Shown: positions 1 to 13,078 of the stretch, piece by piece
Layout of the letters: each line of letters opens with the position of its first letter
How positions within the stretch are numbered: the first letter of the stretch is position 1
NCBI GenBank assembly: GCA_003344405.1
Contig: NOWV01000007.1
Coordinates: 372,001 to 436,000, forward strand
Reading direction: 5' to 3'
DNA from: Trichoplax sp. H2
Taxonomy: Eukaryota; Placozoa; Uniplacotomia; Trichoplacea
DNA length: 64,000 nucleotides
Position numbers and translations under genes: made by a program
The notes under the pieces: generated by a model
Told to the model about the DNA's origin: nothing
Seen by the model: the letters and a program-made list of their open reading frames with translations, nothing else
Databases searched by the model: none

Positions 1-3000
1 TTTTTCACAAGTACACCTGGTGGTCGAATCCTGAATAGATTTTCTAGAGATATGGACGATGGTATGATATAACTTCTGTAAAGAAGCCTAAGACATAACG
101 GAATTTGTTATACTATGTTTAAAACTTTCTATATCTGGATAATGCTGTCATTCTTTCACTAGTGTTCAATATTATTCGATAGGTTATTTTTATTTTTATA
201 TATATATTATTTATTTACTTACAGTTGACATTCGCTTACCAATGTTCACTGAATTGATACTGCAAAATATATTCCTGATCATCTTCTCCCTTGGCGTCAT
301 TATTTCTATCTTTCCATGGTTTCTCTTGGCATTAATACCACTCGTAGTTATATTCATCATTATTAATGTGATTTTTAAAGGCAGCCTACGAGAGGTAAAA
401 CGATTGGATAATAGAAGCCGGTCACCAGTCATTTCTCACCTCTCAGCAACTATAGCGGGTAAACATAGAATATTATTAATTTTACTATCGTAAAATAATT
501 AGTGAATATATATCCATACTGATTTAAAGATGGCCCTTTTAATATATCAAGGTATAACGACTATTCACGCTTTCGATAAGACAGAAAACTTCTTAGACAG
601 GTAAAAAGAATACAGTTAAGGTTTAGCTTATGAAATCGTCATTATTAATTTCAGTTAAGATTTTAGCCACACTAATCATATTCAACTTTTTGCTTTGCTT
701 TAATTGAAGATTTCGTAAATTAGTCGATAAAAATTCGACAACTTTTGTGACTTTTCATTGCTTACATCGATGGTTAGCCGTCAGATTAGACTTTGTGGTT
801 ACAACTTTCGTCACCATTACGGCTATTTTCGTTGTAGCTCAGCCAAATGATGCTACGCGTGCTGGATTAGCATTATCGTATGCCTTTCAAGTAAGTAAAA
901 TGAGACAGTATTTGCACTGAGACATTAATCGCTCAATAAAGTAATAATTTCACTGTAATATTATTCGTTTATAATCTGTCCTAGTTTTATCATAGGAATT
1001 TAAGAATGGAAAAAAGCATGACTATCATTTTAATAAATAAAGCAAACAGTTCAATATAGTGATTTAAGTGTAGAATTGTAAAGTGTTTTAGAGTTAATAT
1101 ACTATACTTTGTAAAAATGACATGGGCTCGTAAATTGTTTCCGATAGCCAAAAGTAAAGTTTAGCCTGTATGGCATGGTTATTATGAATTGCGATGTAAT
1201 TCCTAATAAATGTTAAATTAAAATTAAAATTAGCTAGTAGCACAATATAATTAGATCATATAAATTTCAGGTAGCAAGCTTGGCGCAACTAAAGTTTTTA
1301 ATGCAATTCCTGCTAATTTTTATGTACCCTTTTGCACTTTCAGTTGACCGGAATGTTTCAATATACTGTTCGCAATGCAGCAGAAGCAGAAGCTAGATTT
1401 ACTTCGGTTGAGCGCCTTCGCGATTATGTTGTGGTAAAAATGTATTTCAATGTAAAACAGCTAATCGATATTATTATGCTTGAATAATGCCATTTTATTA
1501 TTACGTTGCATTTTTTAAATCTAAATCCCGTATGCATAACTGAAAAGATTAAATTCATTATTGACTAAAACCGTTTTCTCCGGTAGAATACTGAAAACGA
1601 AGGAAAACGACATACGAAATTAATTCAACTTCCAAAGAAATGGCCATTTGAGGGCCAGGTTACATTTCATCAGGTTCAGGTAAGTTATGCGGTAATAAAA
1701 TAAATTAAAGTTTAACTCTGTATTCTTTAATCAACAGTAACTACTGTGAAATAAAGATTAATGATTTTGATATTGATAATAAAATTACATTATTTACATG
1801 ATTCTAAAGATGCGATATCATCCGGACTTGCCGCTAGTTCTTCACGATATGGATTTCCATATCCGAGCGGGCGAGAAAGTAGGCATCATTGGTCGCACAG
1901 GAAGTGGTAAGACTAAAATCATAGAAAGATATTCTATATTCGCATAAGCAATATATCGTTACAGCAAAAAGCTATCCAGAATTTATGTTATTATTATCAG
2001 ATATTTTCCAATGTATTGTGGTACCTTGACTTATAGGCAAATCATCGATTGGCGCTTGTATGTACCGACTAGTCGAAGTAGAAAGTGGAAAAATTATCGT
2101 AGACGGCGTCAATATTTCTATGTTAGGTATTGAAAGACGACCGTACTGCCTTTCTCTCTATTATTTTATTGTAAAATCTTGACCATGGTAGATTTATTCA
2201 TTAGGTTTAGATGACCTTCGCTCAAACTTGTGTATTATACCTCAAGATCCACTTTTATTTTCTGGCACACTAAGGTAATTTAAATGACAATGATAATTTA
2301 GAAATCTCTTAGGATCGCGAGTTCCTAATTTTATAATAAAAAATAATGTTGATTATTTACTACTTCCGCTCGTTTATGCTTAGAAAGAACCTCGATCCTT
2401 TCGATGAACATAGCGATGAAGAAGTTTGGGATGTTTTAGAAAAAGTGAATTTAAAAACCAAAGTATGAAACTGTTTTCTTTCTGTATTTCATCTGACGAG
2501 ATGAGTATACGGACTGTATCTTTATCGGTCTGTTAAATATATCTACAAATTGGATCCTGATAATACAGATCACAGTGAGATTTAGCGAGTATCGATTAAT
2601 ATATAGCTTAATAACATAATTAATTTACCATTATTTGATATCGGAAGTAGGACTGAAATAAAAATCTAGGGTAGTTTTAATTCAAATTTATCTGTTTCTT
2701 ACTATTATTTTATTGTCGAAACATTTTTAGTTTGAGAGGTTAACACATCGATTGTATACTGCAATTAAAGAAAATGGTAATAACTTTTCAGTTGGAGAAA
2801 GACAGCTGCTGTGCTTAGCGAGGACGCTACTTAGACGCGGCAAGGTACTGGACCATTACCTCTATATTCTAAATGTCTAATGGTATAGCTATATCTGCAA
2901 TGTTAATCTGATGGTAAATTATGTTCTCTTATTGGAAGATTGTAATTCTGGATGAAGCTACGGCTTCTATGGATAGTGAAACTGATAAATTAATCCAAGA

Positions 3001-3403
3001 TACGATAAAGAACGAATTTCTTGATAGTACTTTGTTAATTGTTGCTCATCGATTGCAAACAGTTATGGCATGCGATCGTATTTTAATCGTTCACGAAGGG
3101 AGGGTGTGTATATTACATTGATTAAAGTATAAATTATTAAACATAAATAAATCAATAGCAATATGAGTATTGTATATAGAAAATTCATTGCATTAATTGT
3201 CAATTGATTAAACTATATTTTTCTTAACATTTCCAATTATCAAGGCGGTTGAATTTGATGAGCCACAAAAGCTAATAGAAAATTCACAATTAAAATTGAA
3301 TGAAATAATCGATAACCAAGAGACAGCCCCGATATTAAATGGCAATTTAGCAATGCAAACGATCCCGGTTCCTAACCATAATGCTAATCATCCTGAAGCT
3401 TGA
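1..3403 (+). CDS. ABCC/MRP-type ABC transporter, C-terminal part (partial at window start)
   Basis: This is the 3' part of a plasma-membrane ATP-driven exporter of the MRP4/MRP5 kind. I read 13 exons: 1-61, 225-458, 552-600, 710-890, 1344-1433, 1587-1679, 1810-1906, 2037-2126, 2205-2274, 2384-2462, 2731-2844, 2939-3103 and 3245-3403 (TGA). All junctions keep one frame. The frame opens in the second membrane domain with the cytoplasmic loop motif [13 protein letters not shown], followed by hydrophobic helices and then the second nucleotide-binding domain. That domain has Walker A GRTGSGKSS (split by the intron after 1906), a signature [13 protein letters not shown], Walker B IVILDEAT and the H-loop AHRL. 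The variant signature (SVGERQ rather than LSGGQ) is normal for NBD2 of this subfamily. Sequence such as [13 protein letters not shown] leans towards MRP5, but subtype assignment needs the missing N-terminal half, which lies left of the window. Confidence 0.9.
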
Positions 3404-5339
3404 ATAAGGATAATTTTTATATGTGAAAATAAGTCATTTATTGGAAATTTCTGAAAGGAAATCGATAATAGGTGTTAAAAAGAATTACTGTATCATACTC
3501 TCTGATGCGAAATAGAACATATTGTATTAATACATGGATATGTCCTAATATTATTGTAGTAAGGAAATATAACTGTACGTGTGATTATGTTATTTATTAA
3601 TGCGTGTGTTGCAGTAATAAGTATGACATCGAAGTTGAGAACGAACATACAGTAGCTGCGGCACTTTATAGTAATCTTCTATCTGTCTTATTGTCGTAAA
3701 AGAGCATTCATTTATCTATAAGAATTCGCAAAACAATGCTACAGTGTTCTATACATGTATATTGTGGTCTCAGAACTTCTTTAATCATCGTATAATATTA
3801 ATTATTTATAAACTAACTGAATTGCATATTTATTTCATATGGGAACTTAGAGTCATTTCCTGTTTCGTAGATCATGAAAATATAGACTTTTAATTACTAT
3901 AAGATTAGTTCAATCGTAAACGACGTAAAAATATTATTGTGTTCAATCTTCTGCATTCGTACTTGCAAATGATCATATCCTTTTGATGTATACCAATAAA
4001 TTTTCTCAAAATTTTCTAAGTAGAGGTTTGGTAATATAATTGATTACTTATTAGTACTTTTCAAATTCTGAATTGAGCTTGCTTCTACTAAGAAATTACT
4101 AATTTTTTCTTAATCAAAAATAATTGGTATATATTGTGGGTTTTGATGAAACATCTATTTGGGAAGTTCAGTAGCTTTTTCTGGTTTCAGAATTCTATTC
4201 TAAGCAATGATAGACTATAGTTCATTTTTGAGGGCCGCGAAGTTAGCAAGCTGACTAAAAAGATTACATCATACGGTATAATGCCTAAAGTACACAATTG
4301 TAACAAGTTTTTAAGATCTTATTTATGGTAAAGTATAGGTTATATGTAATGTACAATTGTACATATGATGCCTGTAGCAGTCTGTTGAGTATTTTCGATG
4401 CAGTAGGAATGAATTTCAATTATTTTACTTTGTGTAAATTGTTCCTACCAGCCAGTGGCATGTTTGCCAAAAAAAGATTTTGTTATGGGATGAAAAAATG
4501 TAGTTGATATAGCTCATTGCTGAAATCGGTATTTCTGATTCTACGTCTTCTTGTAGGTTTTAACACTATTAGATATAAGGAAAACACATTTTTGTAAATA
4601 TTAAGTATTATTATTTATATACATGGACGTAAGCTGCTTTAAATATTTAAATCAATCCACATCATAGTTTACGAAATAGGACGGAAAGTGAATTGACACT
4701 GGTATTCATTTTAGTTAGAAAAATATAGTAAAGATATTTTACTATGTTAATTAATAGCAATATAGTTCTGTATACGTTTGGTGTACGTATATATTGTGGT
4801 CAAAACTCGAATTTAGTCAATCCTAGGATTGACTAGAAAGGCCTAGAATTGACCAAATATCAATATTGTCTTCGAAAATATTGGAGTCTGAGCTGCGTAT
4901 GACAGTGATAATTCAATTTTCCTGCCTATAATAAAAGATCACTTTTTCCCTTAAGTAGCAGAAAAATAACTTAAACTAGTGGAGTGTAGACCATAAAATA
5001 TTCATGAAATTTAATAATTACAATCCTTCTGTATGTTCACATTTCTGCACCAGTTAGATGTCTTCTTTCAGTACCAATATTCACTTTTAAATCAATACAA
5101 ATTATTAAAAAATCTGAATCTTCGAACTGGATTTAGATCAATTTGCTTTCTATAAATAATATACGAGTCAAAGGAAGAGAAGTTGCACAAAATACCGTAA
5201 TTTTAATATACAAGAAGTGTGTTATCCATGCAGTTCCTAACATGGGATCTTAATGTAATCATTTTCTACTGGTGATCCCTGACTGTAGAGTTTTAATGGA
5301 TTGAATGGTTAATAATATTCTGGTAATTCAGTATTCTAG
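3404..5339. other. intergenic and 3' flank, no gene seen
   Basis: This AT-rich stretch follows the transporter stop codon and presumably contains its 3' UTR. I see only short unsupported reading frames and no recognisable protein or RNA gene. Confidence 0.5.
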
Positions 5340-6115
5340 CATATTTTTTGCCAACATTCGCCTCTGTGCTAAAAAAAGTATCAATACATTGCATATTTTC
5401 TTCAGCATAGTACCAAATTAAAGATTATAGAGATTTTATTGTCCTGATCTCTTATAATTTTGCACTACAGCATCTTCGTTGACCAAAGTTCGTATTTGTA
5501 CTAATGAAAAGTATCGATAGATCCTATTATTTCTTCGACATTAAAGCGTATAAAAGACTTCAAAAATTGATTACCGTCATAGAAACTTTATTGCATTAAT
5601 CTCTTATAATTTAGCACTACAGCATCTTCTTTGCCCAAAGTTCTTCTGCATGCTAAGAAAAGTATGGATACATTTTTGTGTAATTTCTTTGACTTGAATC
5701 ATAAAAGAGATTTAAGAAATTTTTATTACTGTCATAGAGATTCTATTGCTTTAATCTCTTATAATTTAGCACTACAGAATCTTCGTTGTCCGAAATTCTT
5801 CTCTATGCTACAGAAAAGTCTCGATATATTGCATAAGTTCTTCAACTACAGTATGTACTATAATTAAAGATTTTAGAGATTTTATTACTCTTATTGAGAT
5901 CTTATCGCGGTAATTTCTTATAATTTCATACTACAACATCTTCATTGCCCAAAGTTCATCTGTGTGCTAAAGAAAAGTATCGATAGATCGTATGATGTCT
6001 TCGAGTTTGTATCATATAGAAAACTTTCGAAATTGATCAGTATCATAGAGATTTCATTGCTTTAATCTCTTCTAATTGTAATTTAGCAATGCAGCACTTT
6101 TTTGCCCAAAGTTCG
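5340..6115. repeat. degenerate tandem array, ~155 bp period, five copies
   Basis: A block containing 'ctcttataatttagcac', then 'acagcatcttc' and 'cccaaagttc', recurs near 5451, 5601, 5756, 5914 and 6066, a spacing of about 150-158 bp. The copies are clearly related but diverged by many substitutions and small indels, so the array is old. It lies upstream of DMC1 and gives rise to short spurious reading frames. I see no coding constraint. Confidence 0.75.
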
Positions 6116-6829
6116 TCTTCGAAAGATTTCAGAAATTCATTACCGTCAGAGAGTTTATTGCATTATATTAGTCTACTTATTTACGATAAAAGCCATTGCA
6201 TTATCCTAAATCAGGGGAAAAAATTTTTAAAACATCCTGTCGAGGCTTATAGACGACTGACTAGTATTATATTACGACATTGTAATGTCGTGCATTGCCG
6301 TCATCCTTTTCAGTGGGCTGACGAGCAAATTGAATGACTGAATGTGGTCAGTTACTACAGCAATTCAACCCAACTTCTGTATTGCATGTTATCTACATGT
6401 TGATGGACCAATTAAAACCCATCGATCGTGCACTTTCAAGCGCCTATGAGGGTGACAGGCCAACATGACATGACAATCATCCCTTTGAACGATTGAATGC
6501 CTTAACTGCTTATTTCAGCTAGCGTGCCTCACTAGTTTATCCTGGCATTTTCAACACGGAACACTGGTTAAGAGTAGGGAAAAATCCTTCATTTAAAAGC
6601 CTATCGATTAAATTTCAAGTACTTATCCATATAACAGCGGTAAATTAATTATTATTTGCCCTATTATAACTACTTTGTCGACTAAATATGTACACTTTAA
6701 GTAGGAAGTAATGATAAAGATTATTTTCGTTCATATTCTATCAATGAATAGCTGATTTTTTCAAAGGATGATTTCACATCCATTTCAGTGTCTTTAAAAA
6801 TTTGTGATTTCTTTGATATTGAATAGAGA

Positions 6830-9658
6830 ATGAGTTGTGAACAGTGCCAATCTGACGAAGAAGAATTTGAGGTAATCGCTGCTGTTGCAGAGCTGCATTA
6901 ACATAGTTTGAACCAGCTATTCAATTTTGTACTTATATAGGAATACTTTTTTCAAGACATTGAAGTACTACAAGAACATGGCATTGTAGGCAATGATATT
7001 ATTATGCATCTACATTGTAGAATCATTTACCAATGTCGGTATTTGCTTAATCCTTGATTTTTCGCTTGATAGAATTCTGCAGATATTCAGAAAGTTAAAA
7101 AGGGCGGTATTTATACTATTGGAGTACGTAGAGAAAATGTACCATTTTTGCAATTGACAATTGAAATTAGCTGTTAAAGTGCCTACAAATAAGTGTCTTT
7201 CAATGTTAGGGTGTGCTCACGAATACCAAAAAGCAGTTATGCACTATCAAAGGAATTAGTGAAGCCAAAGTAGATAAATTAAAGGTATAAATTACCTATT
7301 AAAAGTGCTAAATTATAACTGAGAAATACTCCTAAATTCATTTCTATGTTTTTCTTCGTTAAGGAAGCGGCTATCAAACTCTGTGTAAGCATAATTAAGA
7401 CACTTTGATCTACCTGGTAGTACTACGCTTATAATCACTATCAGGTGTAGATTTATGACAAAACTGTACTTTAACTGCGTAAAAAAAGGGCAACGGGTTC
7501 CTAACTGCACTAGAATATGGTGAAAAAAGAAGGAGAGTTTTCAAGATTTCTACTGGTAGCAACGAATTAGAGTATGTTTCAAGTTCATGCAGCTTAACAT
7601 TAGACTGGATTAAAAACAAAATACATTTTAATTTTTTTAACCTGTTGCGACGATGCTGCTCACCAATAGTACTATATTAGGAGGTAGGTGTAAATCTATA
7701 TAGTACGAAATAAATTAAACAACAGCCAAATTGCTCAATATTTTACAATTTTTTAATTTTAATTGATGCCTGCAACTTTAGGAGGCATTGAAAGTATGTC
7801 AATAACAGAATTTTTTGGAGGTGAGAAATTGAATAAATAGCCGTAATTATATACAAATTAATTCATCAGCCTCTTTATTATTAATTCAGAATTTCGAACA
7901 GGAAAAACTCAGATAGTTCACACAATTTGCGGTTTGTCTACTATACTAGGCGAAATAAATAGTAGCTATACTAATTAGTTGATACACAGTTCTCTTTCCT
8001 TGAACTATTAAATACATTTGATTTCAGCTACATGCCAGATTCCGGGAGAGGATTATGAGGGTGGTAAAGCTTTAGTGTTGGACACAGAAGTAAGAAACGT
8101 TATTACCTCAGCTTACAATTTAACCGATTTGTTTATAATACTTAATAATAAATATTCAATTTTTTTAGGGAACGTTGTATCCTAATCAATCTGGGTCTTA
8201 CACAATTTGAGAAAATTTATAAGTTATGTGTAGAAGCGATACAGTTAGGCCTCTCTTAAGCTTACATAGGTTCTTCAGGCTTAACTCATTAAATAGCCGG
8301 CCCGATCGTCTAAGAACGATTGCTAATAGATTTGACTTAGATGAAAACGAAGTTCTCACCAACATAGCCTACAGGAGAGTGTATAATAGTGAGTGATGCT
8401 GAGTATAAAGCTATGTTATGCAATAATTCCACGTAATTTATCAAAGTCTGATATTGAAGATATCGATCGACTACCTTTTTAAATTTTCGCTGTGACCCAC
8501 TTTATTTTACTATGTAGGTGAGCATTTAGCTACCTCGATTATTGAAGCAGCTGGGGAATTTTACGAAGAACGCAAAATTTATAAATTGTTGGTATGTCGT
8601 ACATCTTTGTAAATCCAATACGCGAAGGATTGTTTGCTTTACAACAAATAGCAAAAATAAATTTTTATTTTAGGTTACACTGTAGTATACCTTGAAGCTG
8701 AATAGCATTTAAATATTTTAGATAATTGATTCTTTAACGCATCCATTTCGTACGGACTTTTGTGGAAGGGGAGAATTGGCTGATCGGCAGCAAAAACTCG
8801 GTCAAGTTTTATCTAAGCTACAAAAAGTAGCAGAAGGTTGGTACTAACATAGTATGGTATTGTGACTGCAGTTTGGCAAGTAGCGTAACATAGCATGGCA
8901 TAGCAACAAAGTATAATCATGATGATCCAGTCAAAAGGATATACGTAAAATACGACTTCATTATTTGAATCTAATCTTTTTCTACCTGAACTTATTTCCT
9001 TATCACGTATCACAAAGAGTTCAATATGGCGATAGTAATAACTAACCAGGCGAGTTATAGCTTAAAACTATTTTCTTGGACGTTAACTAATGTTATCTAA
9101 CCGCTATTCATGCTTACAGATGGTTTCGGATCCGGGCGGTAAGTCGAAATCTTTGGAACAGATGTTATAAAAAACACGATTCTCAACATTAATTTGAACT
9201 GGTTCTTGTAACACCATTAAATATTTGTAGCAACAATGAGGTATTGCCATAATCACTTAATGACGTTGTGTAGATATAGTAACTTTAATTGTAATTGTTT
9301 TAATATGAAAATTTCATCCTATGAATGATCTTAAACAGTTTGTAATTTCGGCTATTGTGCATGTGGGTTAAAATTTACTTAAATGCGTAAAGCTTTCAGG
9401 TCGATCCAAAGAAGCCGGTAGGAGGCCATATACTTGCACACGCTTCCACAAATCGTATCAGTCTGAGAAAAGGCAGAGGAGAGACTAGAATCGCAAAAAT
9501 TTATGATAGGTCTTCGTACTTTCCTCTAATATTGGCGTAACAAGATTTAATTTTCGTAAGCTAATGCTGAACTATTGCGTTGTTATAGTCCTGACAGAGC
9601 GGAAAATGAAGCAATGTTTGCAATAACAGAAGGGGGTGTGGCTGATGCTAAAGAATAA
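6830..9658 (+). CDS. DMC1: DMC1, meiotic RecA-family recombinase (19 exons)
   Basis: DMC1 forms filaments on single-stranded DNA and catalyses strand exchange between homologous chromosomes in meiosis. Exons: 6830-6871, 6941-6985, 7073-7123, 7210-7284, 7364-7384, 7489-7571, 7670-7683, 7782-7820, 7890-7931, 8028-8089, 8169-8176, 8297-8388, 8518-8591, 8722-8836, 9018-9049, 9120-9138, 9231-9240, 9393-9509 and 9589-9658. They sum to 1011 nt, a 336-aa protein (human DMC1 is 340). Landmarks are the N-terminal helix-hairpin-helix (SEAKVDKLK), Walker A GEFRTGKT (residues 123-130), DTEGTFRPDRLR, Walker B LLIIDS, the DNA-binding loop region [24 protein letters not shown] and the C-terminus [11 protein letters not shown]1 rather than RAD51 is indicated by [16 protein letters not shown] and the ending. 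Three exons are 14, 8 and 10 nt long and are required to restore conserved residues. The intron from 9050 starts with GC. Confidence 0.93.
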
Positions 9659-10380
9659 GAGTTTTACATTGAAGACTGAGAAATACAAGGGATCACTGAT
9701 AGAGGTTATCAGGGATTAAAGTTTTTTTTGAGTTTTGGTGTTAAGATCAAATACTGTTTATTTTCACGTATGATGTGACGTTACTTAAGAGCAGGTGTAT
9801 TAAATTATGATTGATAGCTAAACACGTAGATATGTTACAATTACGATATTATCTTGCGAATTTAAGAATCTATTAAAATTCTTATACCGCAATACTACGG
9901 AGCCATATGCCATTGATGTCACTTAAAGTAAAAATATCTAGATTACAAGTCTCCATGTAACAGGCATTCTTCAGTTATCAAGATGTTGGTACTCTACCAT
10001 TTGAAGTCAGCATAAATTTCAAAGAATAGATTATACAGTAGTAACGCTTCTTCATCAAACCAGTTTCATGCGATCTGCAAGCTGACCATAGTTAATTAGC
10101 TTAACCAATTGCAACTGTACAATTTACAATTCACACTAGATTCGGTATAGTTTATCGGACATAGCTTATGCAATCAAGAAATAGCAGAACCAGAAGTAAT
10201 ATAATATAAAAAATAAATTCATTTAAATTTACTATTATTCGACCTATAATCATTTTACTTACATTAATAAATTACTAAAAATCTATATTAACAGTATCCT
10301 TTGTTACCACTCACTGCCAGAATTAATGCAGTAAAATTAAAATTAAAATGTCAATACTGCGTTCTATAATCTTGTAGGAC
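9659..10380. other. intergenic region between convergent DMC1 and cathepsin O
   Basis: This 722-bp tail-to-tail interval should hold the 3' UTRs of both genes. I see nothing else in it. Confidence 0.5.
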
Positions 10381-11837
10381 CTAAAAATTGACCCAGCCTA
10401 CACTCTCTGCAATGCCGCATACATTTTTTCCCATTTTTATATAAATATACCCGTGATCGCCAAAATCTTCACCCCAGGAGTTTCTAACTATCCAGTATGG
10501 AACAGGTGCATCAAGTTTATAACCGACAACTTGCACAGCATGATTCAGTACTTTCCCATCGCAGTGATGCTGTATGATTCCACCGACGTAATCCCTCCAG
10601 CTAGTAGCATCTACGGCTATGGATAAAGGACCATTTTGATTTAGAGCGGCAATCATGCTACTTGATTCTTGGTAGATGAAATTGCTAGTAGTAAACTTCT
10701 TTAAAATGATGCCTGTGTTGGTTGCATGCTTCACGCATTTGTCTCTTTTGCCTAAATACGGATTAGCTGATTCTGTTTCAAGGGGTACTCTATTCTTAGT
10801 TAGCCAGTTGCAGGCTAGGTAAAACGATCCTCCCCGACAACCACCATCCATATTATCACATGAAAGTAGCTGTTGAACACTAAGTTCTGTGAATGAATTT
10901 CCTAAGTATTGCGATAGAATACGTATTCCTTAAGATGCATCTTTAAACTGGTAAAGAAATGTTAAACTTTTAAGACTAGAAAATAAACTCAAATGAATAA
11001 GTTTTGAAATTTCTATTTTGTGCCACAACTTTCCTATTGCAATAATTCTATATTATCGATATAAGCTGGAACAACAACCATGCTCTTCATTATACGTACG
11101 CATATTTGTAGCCATGCAAAATATAATCGTACGCGTATTTGTAGTCATGTAAAAATATAATCGTGCTGTACTATATAATCGAATTTACGGGCAACTAATG
11201 AAATTGACGTGTGTGCTCAAGTAAGTGAATTATATCCGTTTCAGAAACTTACTGACTCAGTAAATAAATTAGGAAATATGGGACTAAGTCATCTTAAATT
11301 TAGGAGCACAAGTTTATACTGTCAATAAAGTAGGCAATCCAAAGTACCATTCTTACCAGCTAATGCCCAGGCGCTTGCAATTGTTTCGACTGTGCTGAAA
11401 GCCCAGCAGCATCCGCAGCGACCCTGATTCCTTACTGGGCCAACAATGTTACGCTTGTGTTCTCTCCAATCAAGGCTGGAGGGAAATTTAGCAGTAGACA
11501 AAGAGTGGTGTAGTTCAGAATTGACAATCTCTTGCGTAGGAACTTGTCGGTTGCCTAGTAGCTCTTTAAATTCTTCATCAGTCCAATCTGCGAATTTGTT
11601 GACGCCGTAAGTGGCACCATTGGCATTCGTTGAGGCGATACGACGAAAGTTTTTCTTGAAAGTCTGAAAGCGAAATTCATGTTCTTCCTTAGTAGTATAG
11701 TTTCTATTATAGTCTGTTATAAAACTTTTGAATCTTGCTAGGAGATCAGTAGGGCTGTGAACAGATTCAGACAAAACTAGGCTTGTAGAAATCAATATAA
11801 AAAGGGTCGCTTTTACAATAAAAACCTTGACGTCCAT
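10381..11837 (-). CDS. CTSO: cathepsin O-like papain-family cysteine protease
   Basis: A lysosomal or secreted C1A cysteine protease made as a preproenzyme. It has two exons, 11837-11348 and 10886-10381, joined in phase 1 through a split Glu codon, giving 331 aa (human cathepsin O is 321). Residues 1-24 are a signal peptide. The propeptide carries an ERFNIN-like helix ([17 protein letters not shown]) and [13 protein letters not shown]. The mature domain has the oxyanion Gln in [12 protein letters not shown] with catalytic Cys144, His279 in LNHAVQ and Asn299 in RNSWG, so the triad is complete. Cathepsin O is preferred over L or S because of [24 protein letters not shown] and [10 protein letters not shown] chose the ATG at 11837 because it opens the signal peptide; an in-frame ATG at 11900 would place 21 extra residues before it. 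The intron contains a ~40-bp tandem duplication (about 11094-11165). Confidence 0.92.
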
Positions 11838-11895
11838 CTTTGTTGTTGTTATGTAAGCACTGAGCAATACTGGATATGAGATTGGATCGAAGTAC

Positions 11896-12215
11896 AGCAC
11901 TGTACAGTGTACAGTACCGTAAAATAAATGTACAGTACTGTACAGTACAGTATTATAGTTACTGCGTTTCTTTACGATGGCAAATTGGATCCAATTTGTT
12001 TTTTACTTTTGTACAGTAATCTACAATATCACGTGACTATGTTAACACGTACAGTATACTATACTGTACGTCTTACAGTCATAAAGAACTACTGTATTTT
12101 TATGGGAATTTTGGCCCACTGTGTAGTGTACTGTACACTGTTCACTGTACTGTACAGTACTGTAGTACTGTACAGTATGTAAAGACCAGGGTTTTACATG
12201 TACTGTACAGTAGTA
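11896..12215. repeat. GTAC-palindrome clusters upstream of cathepsin O
   Basis: Overlapping self-complementary runs of the type CAGTACTGTAC occur at about 11897-11955 and 12127-12215, beginning about 60 bp upstream of the cathepsin O start codon. Each run can fold on itself. Similar clusters recur in other intergenic parts of this window. Confidence 0.7.
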
Positions 12216-13078
12216 CTGTAAATTATGGTCTTTATAAACTAAGCTATTAGAAATTTACTGCTTTTATCGCGTAGTATTTCAACTTCGAAGTAGCGTGATT
12301 GGCGCTAAAAGCGCCATTTTGCATATATCAAATTTATTTCAATCACATTACATACAGTATTGTGGTATGCTTCATGATAGAAAGAGTTCGTTCACAGTAA
12401 CTTAGGTGTTACAAGCGAAGGAGTACTATCATAATTATGGGTAAGTACTTCAAAGTGAAAGAAAAATTACAAGTTATGACAATATTAAAATAAATAAATA
12501 TCAAACTTAAAATTATGAAATCAAACGAGATACCGTTGTTAGTAGATTGATTGGACTGAGCTTGCACACGTCCGTAACACTAGTGTTACACTACTATGAC
12601 TAGACGATGACTGAGTGACGATTGTTAAGTAGTGGTTTACCATAGTGTACTTGCCTAGACCTTGTACTAGCCAATCAGGCGTTCCGCTATACGTAAACTA
12701 TTTATATTTTTATTATTTTTATTTACAGGATATCATTCACTCTTTCTCTCTTTCATCTGGTCTCTCAATAAAGGATTAGAGACTCTAAGATCACTGGTTA
12801 CATACTATAGATTACTAAATTAGCATGGCAGCAAACTAAACTGATCAGCTCATTTCTCAGCTTACTGTACGTATGCTGAAACATCAAGAGATGATAACAC
12901 TTGTTTCAAAATAAACTCCATAACCGCAAATATTCATCCATCAAAAGGTATTTATACCGTGCGATAGTGAGATTGCGCTAGAGCTGTAGTTCATTTCCAA
13001 CTCTGGCTAGATTTCATTCAACCTAAGTGATTCAGAATAATTTTGGTAAGTCTTTTAGTACTATGGTTTATGAGAATC

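Noticed and set aside
6830-9658. DMC1 as a pseudogene, because apparent stops and frame breaks occur near 7570, 8170 and 9240.
   Set aside because: All breaks disappear when microexons with proper splice sites are included, and the total length matches the family.
11838-11900. Longer start for cathepsin O at 11900.
   Set aside because: It would bury the signal peptide 21 residues into the protein.
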